Assembly (NCBI GenBank): GCA_025055115.1
Contig: JANWYJ010000043.1
Location: forward strand, 1-64,000
DNA length: 64,000 nucleotides
Direction: 5' to 3'
Source of the DNA: Gemmata sp.
GTDB lineage: Bacteria; Planctomycetota; Planctomycetia; Gemmatales; Gemmataceae
The translations under genes and the position numbers were made by a program. The notes below the pieces were generated by a model, which was not told where the DNA came from, ran no database searches, and saw only the letters and a list, made by a program, of their open reading frames with translations. Position 1 is the stretch's first letter. Each line of letters starts with the position of its first letter. This document shows, piece after piece, positions 1 to 8,319 of the stretch.

Positions 1-22
1 ACTTCTCTCCGGAGGTTTGGTC

Positions 23-940
23 ATGCGTCGTCGAGGTTTTACGCTCATTGAGCTGTTGGTGGTCATCGCCATCATCGCGATCCTCATTGGGCTGCTCTTG
101 CCAGCGGTACAAAAAGTTCGCTCGGCCGCGGCGCGGATGAGCTGCCAAAACAACCTGAAACAGGTCGGCTTGGCATCCCATAGCTTCCATGATGCTTATG
201 GTCACTTCCCGCAAGCCTATCGACGGATTGCCCCGATCAAAACGTGGGTCATTGACATGTTGCCTTTTTTTGAGCAAGACAACTTGCAACGCAATTGGGA
301 TTATGTGAATCAGAACAACAACTTTGGCACTGTAGCTTCCGGGGCGCGGGGGGCGCAAGAGATCAAGATTTTGGTCTGCCCGGGTGACCCAGTCTTGCCC
401 CGGCCGGCCATCGACACCACGCCACGGAACCCGCAAATCGACTATGGCCTGACCAGTTATTACGGCTGCGCCGGCACCCGCTCCTATCGCGATAGCGCCG
501 GCTTGCTGCTCCGGGATGGAATTATCATTCCTGTGACGGGCGCCGCCTATCCTGAAATGGTTGTCAAGATGCTCGACATTACCGACGGCACCAGTAACAC
601 CATCCTTTTTGGCGAGCGGAGCTTCCTCGACCCGGTATTTGATGGGCCGACCGCTGCGGGTGGCTGTGGTGGGAATCTGATCGCCTGGGGTTGGTGGGCT
701 TTCCGTGCCCCCGGGGATACCATCCTCTCGTCGTGGGTTCGCATCAACTATAAAGTGACCAACCCCTGCGATACTGTGAAATATGATGAGCGTATCAACG
801 CGTTTGGCAGTGAACATCACGGCGGTGCGAACTTCTGTATGGCCGATGGGTCGGTCCGGTTCATCAGTGATAATCTCGACCTGATCACGTTCCGCGCGCT
901 GACCACCCGGGCTGGTGGAGAAGCCGTCAACCTGCCCTGA
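23..940 (+). CDS. DUF1559 prepilin-like protein
   Basis: Secreted or surface protein of the planctomycete DUF1559 family, role unknown. The N-terminus is a type IV prepilin signal (RRRGFTLIELLVVIAIIAIL) with predicted processing at Gly5-Phe6 and a long hydrophobic helix to about residue 30. The C-terminal part has the family's HHGGANFCMADGSVRFI segment (about residues 271-287). Length 305 aa is normal. I chose the ATG at 23 because GGAGG at 11-15 sits 7 nt upstream; a TTG two codons earlier overlaps that spacing. The lipoprotein gene follows 55 bp downstream, a common pairing in planctomycetes. The product is probably exported and processed by a prepilin peptidase, but no assembly genes are adjacent. 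Confidence 0.93.
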   Translation: MRRRGFTLIELLVVIAIIAILIGLLLPAVQKVRSAAARMSCQNNLKQVGLASHSFHDAYGHFPQAYRRIAPIKTWVIDMLPFFEQDNLQRNWDYVNQNNNFGTVASGARGAQEIKILVCPGDPVLPRPAIDTTPRNPQIDYGLTSYYGCAGTRSYRDSAGLLLRDGIIIPVTGAAYPEMVVKMLDITDGTSNTILFGERSFLDPVFDGPTAAGGCGGNLIAWGWWAFRAPGDTILSSWVRINYKVTNPCDTVKYDERINAFGSEHHGGANFCMADGSVRFISDNLDLITFRALTTRAGGEAVNLP

Positions 941-995
941 GACGGTGGCGATTGGAGGTGCGGTTGTTCTCTCCGTGTTGTTGAGGGGCTTAATT

Positions 996-1439
996 ATGAG
1001 AAGCCGGACAAACCGCTGGTGGGTCGGGGGCGTACTCCTGACTGCCCTCGTCGGTTGTACAACGTCCCCCCAGTTGGCGGAAGTCGAAGGAACCGTGACC
1101 CTCGACGGGAAACCGATCGAGGGTGTCCGGGTCGAGTTTATGCCCGATCCCGAAGCCGGTCACTCCGGCCCCAACTCCACCGGAGTGACCGACGCCCAAG
1201 GGCGATTCCAGCTGCGCTGTGAAAACCAACAGAATGGCGCGGTCATTGGTAAACACCGTGTCACTCTCACGGACCTCAAACAATGGGAAGGACTAACCAC
1301 CAGCCGTGAGGACGCCAACAAACCACTCAAACCCTCACGGATACCGGCGAAATACACGGATGTGGTGCAAACACCCTTCAGAGGTATTGAGGTCAAAACC
1401 AGCGGAAACACTATTTCATTGGAGGTGAAGACTCCGTGA
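996..1439 (+). CDS. Lipoprotein with carboxypeptidase-regulatory-like fold
   Basis: 147-aa predicted lipoprotein. The signal peptide ends in a lipobox (TALVGC, Cys21). It is followed by VEGTVTLDGKPIEGVRVEF and TGVTDAQGRFQL, typical of the transthyretin-like / carboxypeptidase regulatory-like beta-sandwich found in many small planctomycete lipoproteins. The ATG at 996 is preceded by GAGGGG at 983-988; an upstream in-frame extension to 915 overlaps the DUF1559 gene and lacks a signal peptide. The gene probably forms a transcription unit with the DUF1559 gene. Its 3' end overlaps the convergent pseudouridine synthase gene by 29 bp. Function unknown. Confidence 0.85.
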   Translation: MRSRTNRWWVGGVLLTALVGCTTSPQLAEVEGTVTLDGKPIEGVRVEFMPDPEAGHSGPNSTGVTDAQGRFQLRCENQQNGAVIGKHRVTLTDLKQWEGLTTSREDANKPLKPSRIPAKYTDVVQTPFRGIEVKTSGNTISLEVKTP

Positions 1440-2622
1440 GAGAGTTTCTCAGCCTCTGGAGCAGAGTGGCGAAATCCGCAGGCGGGGCAACCTCCCAACT
1501 CATCCGCTCGCCCGTTTCGGGATGAACAAAACCCAAACGGGCGGCGTGGAGCATCGGTCGCAGAGCGCCGCTGTCATCCGCCAGCGGCCGCCCGTGGAGC
1601 GGCCGGTCGTACACCGTTTCACCACACAACGGTGTCCCACATTCACCCAAATGAATCCGTACCTGGTGGGTCCGCCCGGTCTCCAGGCGACATTCCACCA
1701 GCGCAAAACGGCCCAGCACTTCACGAACTTGCACATGCGTGACCGCTCGTTGGCCCCCTGGGGCCAGCAGATCCGTGGTGCTACCGCGGCGACCGTCCCC
1801 CCGATCACGTACGAATACCGATTCGATCCGGCTCGTGGCAGGAACACCCCGGGTTAGGGCGAAATAGCGGCGATCAACACGATGACGGCGAAATTGCTGC
1901 GTCAGGTGTTCCGCGGCTTGAGGTGTGCGGGCAAACACCACCAATCCCGAAGTGTCGCGGTCGATGCGATGAACGGCGATGAGAGGTTGATGGGGCCGAC
2001 CGAGCATCGCTGGCAGGTAATCGGCCAGAGTTTTTGGCAAATAGCGGCGTGCTCGCTCTCCGAACTCTGCGGCTTCCTGGGCATGCCGCATCGTCGTCAG
2101 CCCCGCCGGTTTATTGACCACCACAATGGCGTCGTCAACATAAACGAGAGCCTCAGGAGACAGGGGCGGCTGGGACACGTTTCCGGTGAGTGATGGTTGG
2201 CTGGAGCCTGGAGCATTGGCTGCATGAGGCGTGGTCCGCGGTGGGCGGGAGCGGTTCGAGGCTCCGCCACGGGGCGGTCGCGGCGGTGTTGCCGCCGTTT
2301 TTGGGCCAGCGGGAGATGCCGAAGGCGTTCTTATGGGCTTTCTTGCCGGTGTGCACGCTGGCGATGGAGGGGAAGATTGCGGCGATGGGGTTTGTTTCGC
2401 TTCGGGAAGCGACGCCGGCAGGATACCGCTAGCCAGTTCCACACGCTTACCTGCTTGGAGCCGCCGCGCCGCGTTGGTTTCTAATTGGCCGCTGACTTTC
2501 ACATGGCGACGTTCGATGAGTCGTTTGGCCTGCGACCAACTCAGGCCCAAACGGCTCTTCAACAGCGCGGCCAGTGTTTGTCCGGCTTCGCGGCGATCGA
2601 CCCGAAATTGAATCGGCGGCAC
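1411..2622 (-). CDS. RluA-family pseudouridine synthase with S4 domain
   Basis: Converts uridine to pseudouridine in rRNA or tRNA. An S4 RNA-binding domain lies at about residues 1-68. The catalytic domain at about 158-395 has the RluA motif HRIDRDTSGLVVF with catalytic Asp221, plus YVDDAIVVVNKPAGL at about 161-175. Length is 403 aa, versus about 300-330 for RluC/RluD; the excess is a Pro/Ser/Thr/Ala-rich linker at about 72-155 of low complexity. The target uridine cannot be assigned from sequence. It is convergent with the lipoprotein gene and not obviously in an operon. Confidence 0.92.
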   Translation of the reverse strand: MPPIQFRVDRREAGQTLAALLKSRLGLSWSQAKRLIERRHVKVSGQLETNAARRLQAGKRVELASGILPASLPEAKQTPSPQSSPPSPACTPARKPIRTPSASPAGPKTAATPPRPPRGGASNRSRPPRTTPHAANAPGSSQPSLTGNVSQPPLSPEALVYVDDAIVVVNKPAGLTTMRHAQEAAEFGERARRYLPKTLADYLPAMLGRPHQPLIAVHRIDRDTSGLVVFARTPQAAEHLTQQFRRHRVDRRYFALTRGVPATSRIESVFVRDRGDGRRGSTTDLLAPGGQRAVTHVQVREVLGRFALVECRLETGRTHQVRIHLGECGTPLCGETVYDRPLHGRPLADDSGALRPMLHAARLGFVHPETGERMSWEVAPPADFATLLQRLRNSLTESSPPMK

Positions 2623-2706
2623 CCGTCAGACTCCTCACAATAATGAAGTTATCCGTTAATGAACTTAGCCGTTTGACCGACCGTCACCATTGTATGGGAT
2701 TGAGTC

Positions 2707-3111
2707 ATGCTGTCCTTCACGTTGAAGACCCGCCAGCGCGAGGAATTTGTCGAAATTACCGAGGAAGTGCGGCAGTGCGTTCGCACTTGTCGTCTCACCA
2801 CGGGGGTGGTGGTGGTTTACTGCCCGCACACCACGGCGGGGGTGACCATCCAAGAGAACGCCGATCCGGACGTGGTTCACGATCTTCTGCTATGGTTTCA
2901 GCAGCGCATTCCCCAGCATTTTCCGGGATTTCGCCATGGGGAAGGCAACAGCGATGCGCACCTGAAAAGTAGCCTGGTGGGAAGCTCTGTTACCCTGATT
3001 GTCGAGGGGGGAGATTTGGTTTTGGGGCGTTGGCAAGGGATTTATTTTTGCGAATTCGATGGACCGCGAACACGCACAGTCCATGTGCAAACTCTCGGTA
3101 ACACCGAGTAA
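2707..3111 (+). CDS. yjbQ: YjbQ/UPF0047 family protein
   Basis: Small enzyme-like protein of the UPF0047 family; some members have thiamine-phosphate-synthase-like activity, but the physiological role is unsettled. At 134 aa it has the usual length and all family blocks: PHTTAGVTIQENADPDV (about 39-55), HGEGNSDAHLKSSLVGSS (about 77-94) and GRWQGIYFCEFDGPRTR (about 107-123). Conserved His and Asp residues in these blocks form the presumed metal/substrate site. It starts at ATG 2707, diverges from the pseudouridine synthase gene, and is followed by a direct repeat and a small hairpin that may end its transcript. Confidence 0.93.
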   Translation: MLSFTLKTRQREEFVEITEEVRQCVRTCRLTTGVVVVYCPHTTAGVTIQENADPDVVHDLLLWFQQRIPQHFPGFRHGEGNSDAHLKSSLVGSSVTLIVEGGDLVLGRWQGIYFCEFDGPRTRTVHVQTLGNTE

Positions 3112-3113
3112 CT

Positions 3114-3147
3114 GGGGGCAGATGGGCGAACGGGGGGCAGATGGGCG
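3114..3147. repeat. Direct repeat, 15 bp x2, period 19
   Basis: GGGGGCAGATGGGCG occurs at 3114-3128 and again at 3133-3147, immediately after the yjbQ stop codon (3109-3111). The stop codon itself is not inside the repeat. Confidence 0.85.
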
Positions 3148-3163
3148 TTGGAGTCGATGACAA

Positions 3164-3181
3164 CCGACCTTGACAGGTCGG
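3164..3181 (+). terminator. Hairpin after yjbQ
   Basis: Perfect 7-bp stem CCGACCT/AGGTCGG with a 4-nt loop, followed by GTTTGGGCTT. It lies 53 bp after the yjbQ stop. The T tract is weak, so intrinsic termination is only plausible. Confidence 0.45.
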
Positions 3182-3257
3182 GTTTGGGCTTCGTAGCCTC
3201 AGAGAAGCTGAAAAAAGCGGCCTGGTTGCCGCGGCGCGGGCAACCATGAGGGTTTCC

Positions 3258-3971
3258 ATGCAATTGATTGCCCCCGACATTCTCGCCGAAGCGCGCGGAT
3301 TAACGCCCGCCATGACCGGAACACTCGGCGTTATCGGGCTGGCTCTGTGGATTTTCGGTTGGCGATGGCATCGGTTTTGGATTGTGGCCGGCATGACTCT
3401 GACTGCCGGACTTGTCGGTCTGAACGTCGGTCGCGCTCACAGTGGTACGCAGTTGATGGCCATCGGGCTTCTCCTGGCGGTATCGGTGGGGATGATGGCC
3501 ATGGAGTTAGCGAAAGTGTTGGCGTTTGTCGCCGGTGGCTGTGGGGCGTGGCTGGCGGTGCAGTGGGTTTTCCCCCAGGCTCAAGAGTTGTGGGCTGTTT
3601 TCCTTTGCGGTGGGCTGTTCGGGATTCTGCTGTACCGATTGTGGGCGATGTTGCTCACTAGCCTTGTGGGTGTGTTGCTCGCGATGCATGCGGCATTGCT
3701 TCTTGCCGAAAGCATCTTCTCCATCGATGCTGTCCGTTGGGCCACGGAGCAGGTTGTGTTGCTCAATGGTTTGACTGTGGGGTTGGTAGTCCTGGGGGTT
3801 CTCATCCAAGCGGTTTCGGCACCAGCCACTGAGTCTTCGACCGCCCCTTCCCAAAAATCATCAGCCAAGGATTCACCCCCACAAAACTCTGTCGTGGACA
3901 AGGCCACCGATGCCCCGGTAGGGACTTCAGCCGGGAAACGCTGGTGGCGCTGGCGTGCCCCAGTGGAATAG
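3258..3971 (+). CDS. Polytopic membrane protein of unknown function
   Basis: 237-aa protein with about seven hydrophobic segments between residues 18 and 185 (for example TLGVIGLALWIFGW, FWIVAGMTLTAGLVGL, VLAFVAGGCGAWLAVQWVF and LNGLTVGLVVLGVLIQAV). A polar Ser/Thr/Ala-rich cytoplasmic-type tail ends in GKRWWRWRAPVE. The overall pattern recalls small multi-spanning proteins of the DUF4203/TMEM198-like type, but I cannot assign a family with certainty. The ATG at 3258 has GAGGG at 3248-3252 close upstream; an in-frame ATG at 3246 lacks a good ribosome-binding site. It stands alone on the plus strand. Confidence 0.75.
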   Translation: MQLIAPDILAEARGLTPAMTGTLGVIGLALWIFGWRWHRFWIVAGMTLTAGLVGLNVGRAHSGTQLMAIGLLLAVSVGMMAMELAKVLAFVAGGCGAWLAVQWVFPQAQELWAVFLCGGLFGILLYRLWAMLLTSLVGVLLAMHAALLLAESIFSIDAVRWATEQVVLLNGLTVGLVVLGVLIQAVSAPATESSTAPSQKSSAKDSPPQNSVVDKATDAPVGTSAGKRWWRWRAPVE

Positions 3972-4093
3972 GCGGCTGGGGACCTCGACCCCTCGGACCA
4001 TCCGGCGGGGCCGCTAGCGTTCCGTTGTTCGTTGTTGTAGCGCGATGAGTAGGCCGCATTTCACGACCATTCGGCCCATCAGAGCCGCCTTGT

Positions 4094-4160
4094 GGTGTGT
4101 GCGCTGAAGGGATTGGGTGTGTGCGCTGGGAGGGATTGGGTGTATGCGCTGGAGGGATAG
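4094..4160. repeat. Tandem repeat, about 22 bp x3
   Basis: Three adjacent imperfect copies at 4094-4115, 4116-4138 and 4139-4160. Each begins GGTGTGTGCGCTG or GGTGTATGCGCTG and ends GGATTG/GGATAG. The middle copy has one extra G. Confidence 0.88.
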
Positions 4161-4213
4161 AGCGCTCACGCGGCGGTGCCGTGATTGGGGAAATTCCTCA
4201 TCATTGGTTGTTA

Positions 4214-4269
4214 TCATGCAGCTGAAGGGACAGTCGTGCATTCATGCAACTGAAGGGGCAGTCGTACGG
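4214..4269. repeat. Tandem repeat, 28 bp x2
   Basis: Adjacent copies at 4214-4241 and 4242-4269, sharing TCATGCA(G/A)CTGAAGGG(A/G)CAGTCGT with a few mismatches. Confidence 0.88.
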
Positions 4270-4407
4270 GCGGACCAGAACCGCTCCCCGACCCTGCAGC
4301 GAGGGGACATGCGTGTTGAGGCGAGCCTCGCAGGCGTCACGAGGCTCCCTTGAACCCACGATTCGTCAAGAAAACTCTGCATCGTGTTGGGTGCTACGGC
4401 GGACAGT

Positions 4408-4797
4408 TCATTCGTCGATCGGTCCTGGGAAGGGGGGGCGCTGTGGATTGTCGAGCCGGGCCGGGCGCGTCGCGAGCTTCACTTTCACCGTTTTGCGGGT
4501 GGTCCCCCGTTGGACCTCAATCTCCACAATCGCCCCGGGGCGGTATGTGCAGATGTGAGCGACAATCTGATCGAAGCTCTGTGGTTCGAAGGAGCCGATC
4601 CGAACAATCAGATCACCGGGTTGAAGCCCGGCTTTCGCTGCGGGCATACCCGCTTCGACGCTGGAGATCATGGTGCCGTCGCCTAGCGTGATACCGAGAT
4701 AGCCGCGGGCAAGGGGATCGGGTGGGGGGTCGGGCGGCACCGGGGCCTTCGCCGGCAGGGCGAGGATGACCAGCAACAGGGTGCTCGTCGATAACAT
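4408..4797 (-). CDS. Secreted PDZ-domain protein
   Basis: 129-aa exported protein with a single PDZ domain and no protease. The signal peptide is about residues 1-17 (MLSTSTLLLVILALPAKA), then a Pro-rich stretch, then PDZ at about 31-113 with the carboxylate-binding loop YLGITL and the typical AKAGLQPGDLIVRIGSF block. PDZ domains bind C-terminal peptides; partners are unknown. The ATG at 4797 has AAGGAGT 5-6 nt upstream; the GTG five codons earlier would place that ribosome-binding site inside the gene. The amidohydrolase gene lies upstream on the same strand, but a 200-bp spacer with hairpins separates them. Confidence 0.82.
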   Translation of the reverse strand: MLSTSTLLLVILALPAKAPVPPDPPPDPLARGYLGITLGDGTMISSVEAGMPAAKAGLQPGDLIVRIGSFEPQSFDQIVAHICTYRPGAIVEIEVQRGTTRKTVKVKLATRPARLDNPQRPPFPGPIDE

Positions 4798-4838
4798 GTC
4801 GGACTCCTTCACCGCAAACCCACAAACCGAGCCATCAG

Positions 4839-4869
4839 GCCGACTTCACCGGGGCGTGCTGAAGTCGGC
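4839..4869 (+). terminator. Hairpin with T-rich flank between minus-strand genes
   Basis: Perfect 10-bp stem GCCGACTTCA/TGAAGTCGGC with an 11-nt loop, followed on the plus strand by TTTTCTTC. A second hairpin (CTTCAGT/ACTGAAG, 4874-4891) follows directly. The T tract is on the plus strand, although both flanking genes are on the minus strand, so its role is uncertain. Confidence 0.45.
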
Positions 4870-4969
4870 TTTTCTTCAGTCTTGACTGAAGCCGGGCCGA
4901 AATGCAAGGCAGAATCCCCGCGACCGAATCCCGGGTTTCTCGTCGCATCGGGGTGACGGCGGCGCCGGC

Positions 4970-5008
4970 AGCGGCTTAAATGCCGTAAAAAGCGGCTTAA
5001 ATGCCGTA
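4970..5008. repeat. In-frame duplication of the amidohydrolase 3' end (period 21)
   Basis: AGCGGCTTAAATGCCGTA occurs perfectly at 4970-4987 and 4991-5008. The gene-proximal copy contains the stop codon at 4997-4999. The distal copy holds the same stop in frame, so reading on gives FYGI-stop-AAFYGI-stop. Confidence 0.95.
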
Positions 5009-5959
5009 GAACCTGATCGCATTATCGTGGAAAAGCTTCTTTTGCTGCTCTTCGCTGCGATCTTGGACGATCGTTTTGAGGGCATTGAGCCAATCGGCGT
5101 ATTTTTCTACGCCCAGCAAACAGACGGGCCAATCGCCGCCAAACATGACCCGATCGGGGCCGAAGCAGTCGAGGGTGTGGTTGATAATCGGGGCCAGATC
5201 ATCCAAGGTCCACTTGCCGCGACCCGGAGCCGACGCGATAAATCCGCTCACTTTGCCGACGATGTTTTTCCGTTTGGCTATTTCGGCCAGGTCTTTTTTC
5301 CATTGTTCCCGTTGCGCGGGGGTGTGTTGCAAGTTGGCGTTACCGCAATGGTCGAGGATAAAGCGGGTATCGGGGCATAGGTCGATGAGTTTGATGAAAT
5401 CGGGCAACTCGGCCGGACGAATGCACAGATCAAAACTCAGACCCAGTTCACCCAGGAGGCGGATACCTTTCACAAATTTCTCATCCAGACAATACCCGGC
5501 CGGCGTACTTTTGACGTGGAGAACTTGGCGAATGCCTTTGACGTACTTATGACCCTGGAATTGCTTGGCGTATTGGGCGAAACCCTCAGAGTTGGGCCGT
5601 CCGGAAACCACCGCGGCGCAGGTGACGGTTTTGCCACTTTCGCACAATCGGATAATGGCATCTGCTTCCTTTTGCTGTTGCTCGGGCACGACATCGACTT
5701 CCATGTACACCGCTTTGACGACGTTTAATCCCTTCGTCGCTTCGTCATACTCTTTGGGTGTGAAGTTGTGGCCCAGGATGCGGCCTTCGGGCGTTTGCGG
5801 GTCGAACCACGCAAGCTGGAATTCCTGCAAATTCCATAAGTGCTGATGAGTGTCAACCACGGGAATCATGGGTTTTGCCTTTCGTGCTGGGGCTGGGGTC
5901 GGCGACGCGGCTACCAGCGTGCTGGCAGCCGCGGTGGTGAGAAAATCGCGTCGATTCAT
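4997..5959 (-). CDS. Exported amidohydrolase (COG3618 type)
   Basis: Metal-dependent TIM-barrel hydrolase of the amidohydrolase-2 family, related to fuconolactonases and pyrone-dicarboxylate lactonases; the substrate is unknown. The 320-aa product begins MNRRDFLTTAAASTLVAA, a twin-arginine-like export signal. It has the metal motif VVDTHQHLW (about 33-41), DHCGN (about 223-227) and FGGDWP near residue 278. The ATG at 5959 is preceded by AGGGA; a longer in-frame start would put 16 residues before the Tat signal. It diverges from the epimerase gene at 6046 with 86 bp between. Its last codons and stop are duplicated in frame just downstream. Confidence 0.88.
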   Translation of the reverse strand: MNRRDFLTTAAASTLVAASPTPAPARKAKPMIPVVDTHQHLWNLQEFQLAWFDPQTPEGRILGHNFTPKEYDEATKGLNVVKAVYMEVDVVPEQQQKEADAIIRLCESGKTVTCAAVVSGRPNSEGFAQYAKQFQGHKYVKGIRQVLHVKSTPAGYCLDEKFVKGIRLLGELGLSFDLCIRPAELPDFIKLIDLCPDTRFILDHCGNANLQHTPAQREQWKKDLAEIAKRKNIVGKVSGFIASAPGRGKWTLDDLAPIINHTLDCFGPDRVMFGGDWPVCLLGVEKYADWLNALKTIVQDRSEEQQKKLFHDNAIRFYGI

Positions 5960-6045
5960 GAGCGTCCCTGGTTCTCGGCTCCCGAGGAATTCGTACTGTT
6001 TCGACACCCGATGGTAACGCGCCGCAAGCCGAGTACAACAGGCTC

Positions 6046-6816
6046 ATGAACTCTCTCCAACGTATCGTCGTCACTGGTTCGGCTGGGCACATTGGACAAG
6101 CGGTCGTTGCAGCGTTGTCGGCCCGGGGGCATGGCGTGGTTGGTTTTGATCGCCGGCCCACGGTGGGGCTGCCGCCGGAGTGCGTGGTTGTGGGCACTTG
6201 TGAGGATCGGGAAGTACTTTCCCGTGCTCTCAAGGGCAGTCAGGTATTGATTCACCTTGCCGCGACACCGGATGACGCCCGGTATCCACGTGGGCCGGCG
6301 CCCAACGATGGCGATAACTTTCTCACCGAGTTGGTACCCAACAATATCGTGGCCCCTTATCACGTTCTGGAAACGGCCCGGCGTGTGGGGATTCGCCGGG
6401 TCATTCTGGCGAGTTCAGGTCAGGTGATCGATGGCCATTTGCGCGCTGGCCGTATTCCGGTGACGCCCAGCAGCTTGCCACAGCCGCGGTATTTGTATGC
6501 CTGCACCAAGGTTTTTTTGGAAGCTCTGGGCCAGGTGTACGCTAAAGAGCATGGGCTGGAGGTGCTCGCAGTGCGGCTGGGCTGGTGCCCACGCCCTGGG
6601 CAGGAGGAGGAATTCTGCCAGAGTTTCCACGGGCGGAACGTCTATCTCAGCCCGGCGGATGCCGGACGGTTCTTTGTCGCGGCTGTCGAAGTGCCAACAT
6701 TGCCCCCTTTTGCGATTGTTTACGCCACGAGCCGCCCCACGGATCAATGCCTCTACGACCTGTCCGCGACCCGGGAATTGCTCGGCTGGGAACCACAAGA
6801 TCGGCTTATTCTCTGA
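6046..6816 (+). CDS. NAD-dependent epimerase/dehydratase
   Basis: Short-chain dehydrogenase of the extended (sugar epimerase) class, 256 aa. The Rossmann motif is VVTGSAGHIGQAVVAAL (about 8-24). The catalytic tyrosine is in the YLYACTK segment (YxxxK, about 149-153). LIHLAATP is typical of the family. It resembles NAD-epimerases acting on uronates or other sugars; the exact substrate is not evident. The start ATG at 6046 lies 86 bp from the divergent amidohydrolase gene. Co-location with an amidohydrolase and a Gfo/Idh oxidoreductase suggests sugar or sugar-acid metabolism, which is inference. Confidence 0.85.
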   Translation: MNSLQRIVVTGSAGHIGQAVVAALSARGHGVVGFDRRPTVGLPPECVVVGTCEDREVLSRALKGSQVLIHLAATPDDARYPRGPAPNDGDNFLTELVPNNIVAPYHVLETARRVGIRRVILASSGQVIDGHLRAGRIPVTPSSLPQPRYLYACTKVFLEALGQVYAKEHGLEVLAVRLGWCPRPGQEEEFCQSFHGRNVYLSPADAGRFFVAAVEVPTLPPFAIVYATSRPTDQCLYDLSATRELLGWEPQDRLIL

Positions 6817-6834
6817 CTGAGTCGGTAGTGTGTG

Positions 6835-8196
6835 TTACGACGAAGACGGTGGTGTGCGACCGCCTCCGGCCAGTCCCGACGTGGACACCCCATCCGGCGG
6901 CTGCCGTTCCTGACCGGCCCGCAAGAGTGTCACCGCCTGAGTGGTGATGAAGTAGCGCGCCAACGCCTGGGACTTTTCCCAAGAGGGGATTGTTGACGGG
7001 TCGTGGGCATAACGAATGTAGTCGTCCAACACGGCGGCGAAATGATCTTCGTGGTTCGAACGCCAGTGTTCGGGAATCTGGATGTGCCCTTCATAGCCGC
7101 GATCGGCCACCGACAAGCCAGCGAATTCGCGCTGCAACGACAAACACTTTTGCCGCAGCTGCTTCATTAACTCGGCATGATCAGAGGGGTGGCGGGCGGA
7201 CACCGACAGTTCGGGAGGATGCGAGGGTTGTTGCCGGATGGTGATGATGCTTCGAGTGCCACGTGCCGTGCATTCGTGCATGTCACTCCCGGGGCTTTGC
7301 CACTCCCAGACGGTGTTTAGCCGCACATAAACGCCGCGAAGCCGGAAGGTCGCAACCTGATCGCCACAATACACCAACTGGCCCTGTTGCAAGTAGGGTT
7401 CGAGTTCTGGCACAAATCCTCGCAAACCGGTGATGTGGCGAAACTGATCTTCGGAAAGCCCCAGCGGCTGCTGCGTGGCGGAGAGCATTTGAATATCGTT
7501 TCGAAAATCGACGGCTTGATCGGGGGCCACCAATCCTAACGCCAAGTCCGCCAGGTGAGTACCGACATCGGCCATCGCTTCCCCCGCGATGCGGCGGTCG
7601 AACCACCACCACGGGCGAAGCAGCGGTTGACCGCTCACCAGCTTGTTCAAAAAATGAACACTTCGTAGCACCAGCCCCGGCTCCTCCGGCGTGCCGACCT
7701 GCCATGTGCCGAAGATGTCTGGATCGCGGACGAACTCTCGTTGCAGCCAGTTGGTGATTTCCCAACGTTCGGTGAGGATGTCCCAGACGATCACTTCACG
7801 CTGTTCGGCGGCGTGTAGAAGCCGTTGCAACCGGGGAAAGTCGTCGGGTTCGATAATCCACGGTTTATCGGCCAGAACATGCAGGCCATTCGCCACCGCC
7901 ACTTCCATCCAGCCGATTTTGGGCCTATTGCGCCCACTGAGGACCACGGTGTTGCCGGGTTGCTCGCGCACGAAGCGTTCCAGGTAGTCTGAACAGGCGT
8001 GGACTTCGAGTTCCCAAGCGGTGGGGTTGTCGGGACGATGGTTGAAGCGGGCGATGCGTGCGCAGTGGGCCAAGGTATCGTCATCGAGCGGTCCGTAGAC
8101 GTGTACCCGGGGATGAACCCCCGGTCGGGAGTACTTCTGCACCAAGGCGGCATGAAAATGCCCTGGTGCCAGTGTGATAAAGCGAATCCAACCCAT
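6835..8196 (-). CDS. Gfo/Idh/MocA-family oxidoreductase
   Basis: NAD(P)-dependent oxidoreductase-like protein, 453 aa, of a planctomycete subgroup with a long C-terminal domain. The N-terminal part carries ITLAPGHFHAALV instead of a classical GxGxxG. It then has the family's VANGLHVLADKPW block (lysine in the EKP-like motif) at about 126-138, and GEAMADVGTHLADLAL (about 219-234), where the conserved His sits. The C-terminal domain ends in a polar Pro/Ser tail. The ATG at 8196 has GGAGG 8 nt upstream. It is convergent with the epimerase gene, 18 bp apart. Substrate unknown; a sugar or sugar derivative is likely from the family. Confidence 0.85.
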   Translation of the reverse strand: MGWIRFITLAPGHFHAALVQKYSRPGVHPRVHVYGPLDDDTLAHCARIARFNHRPDNPTAWELEVHACSDYLERFVREQPGNTVVLSGRNRPKIGWMEVAVANGLHVLADKPWIIEPDDFPRLQRLLHAAEQREVIVWDILTERWEITNWLQREFVRDPDIFGTWQVGTPEEPGLVLRSVHFLNKLVSGQPLLRPWWWFDRRIAGEAMADVGTHLADLALGLVAPDQAVDFRNDIQMLSATQQPLGLSEDQFRHITGLRGFVPELEPYLQQGQLVYCGDQVATFRLRGVYVRLNTVWEWQSPGSDMHECTARGTRSIITIRQQPSHPPELSVSARHPSDHAELMKQLRQKCLSLQREFAGLSVADRGYEGHIQIPEHWRSNHEDHFAAVLDDYIRYAHDPSTIPSWEKSQALARYFITTQAVTLLRAGQERQPPDGVSTSGLAGGGRTPPSSS

Positions 8197-8319
8197 CAGC
8201 GACCGCCTCCCAGGCAACGACATTGTTCCCATCGCACGAACTGCTCCTATTCGGTGGCAAGTCGCGTTCCGCGGGTATAATAGTTAATTCCAGGATCGAC
8301 CGGGGGCGGAGGCCATCTC

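Larger units (their letters stand above)
3972..4407. other. Gene-free interval with two repeat clusters
   Basis: No ORF here has family motifs or a convincing ribosome-binding site. The interval between two convergent genes holds a three-copy repeat (4094-4160) and a two-copy repeat (4214-4269), described separately. Confidence 0.6.

Noticed and set aside
4094-4160. A small CRISPR array
   Set aside because: The repeats are about 22 bp, adjacent with no spacers between them, imperfect and with no cas genes.
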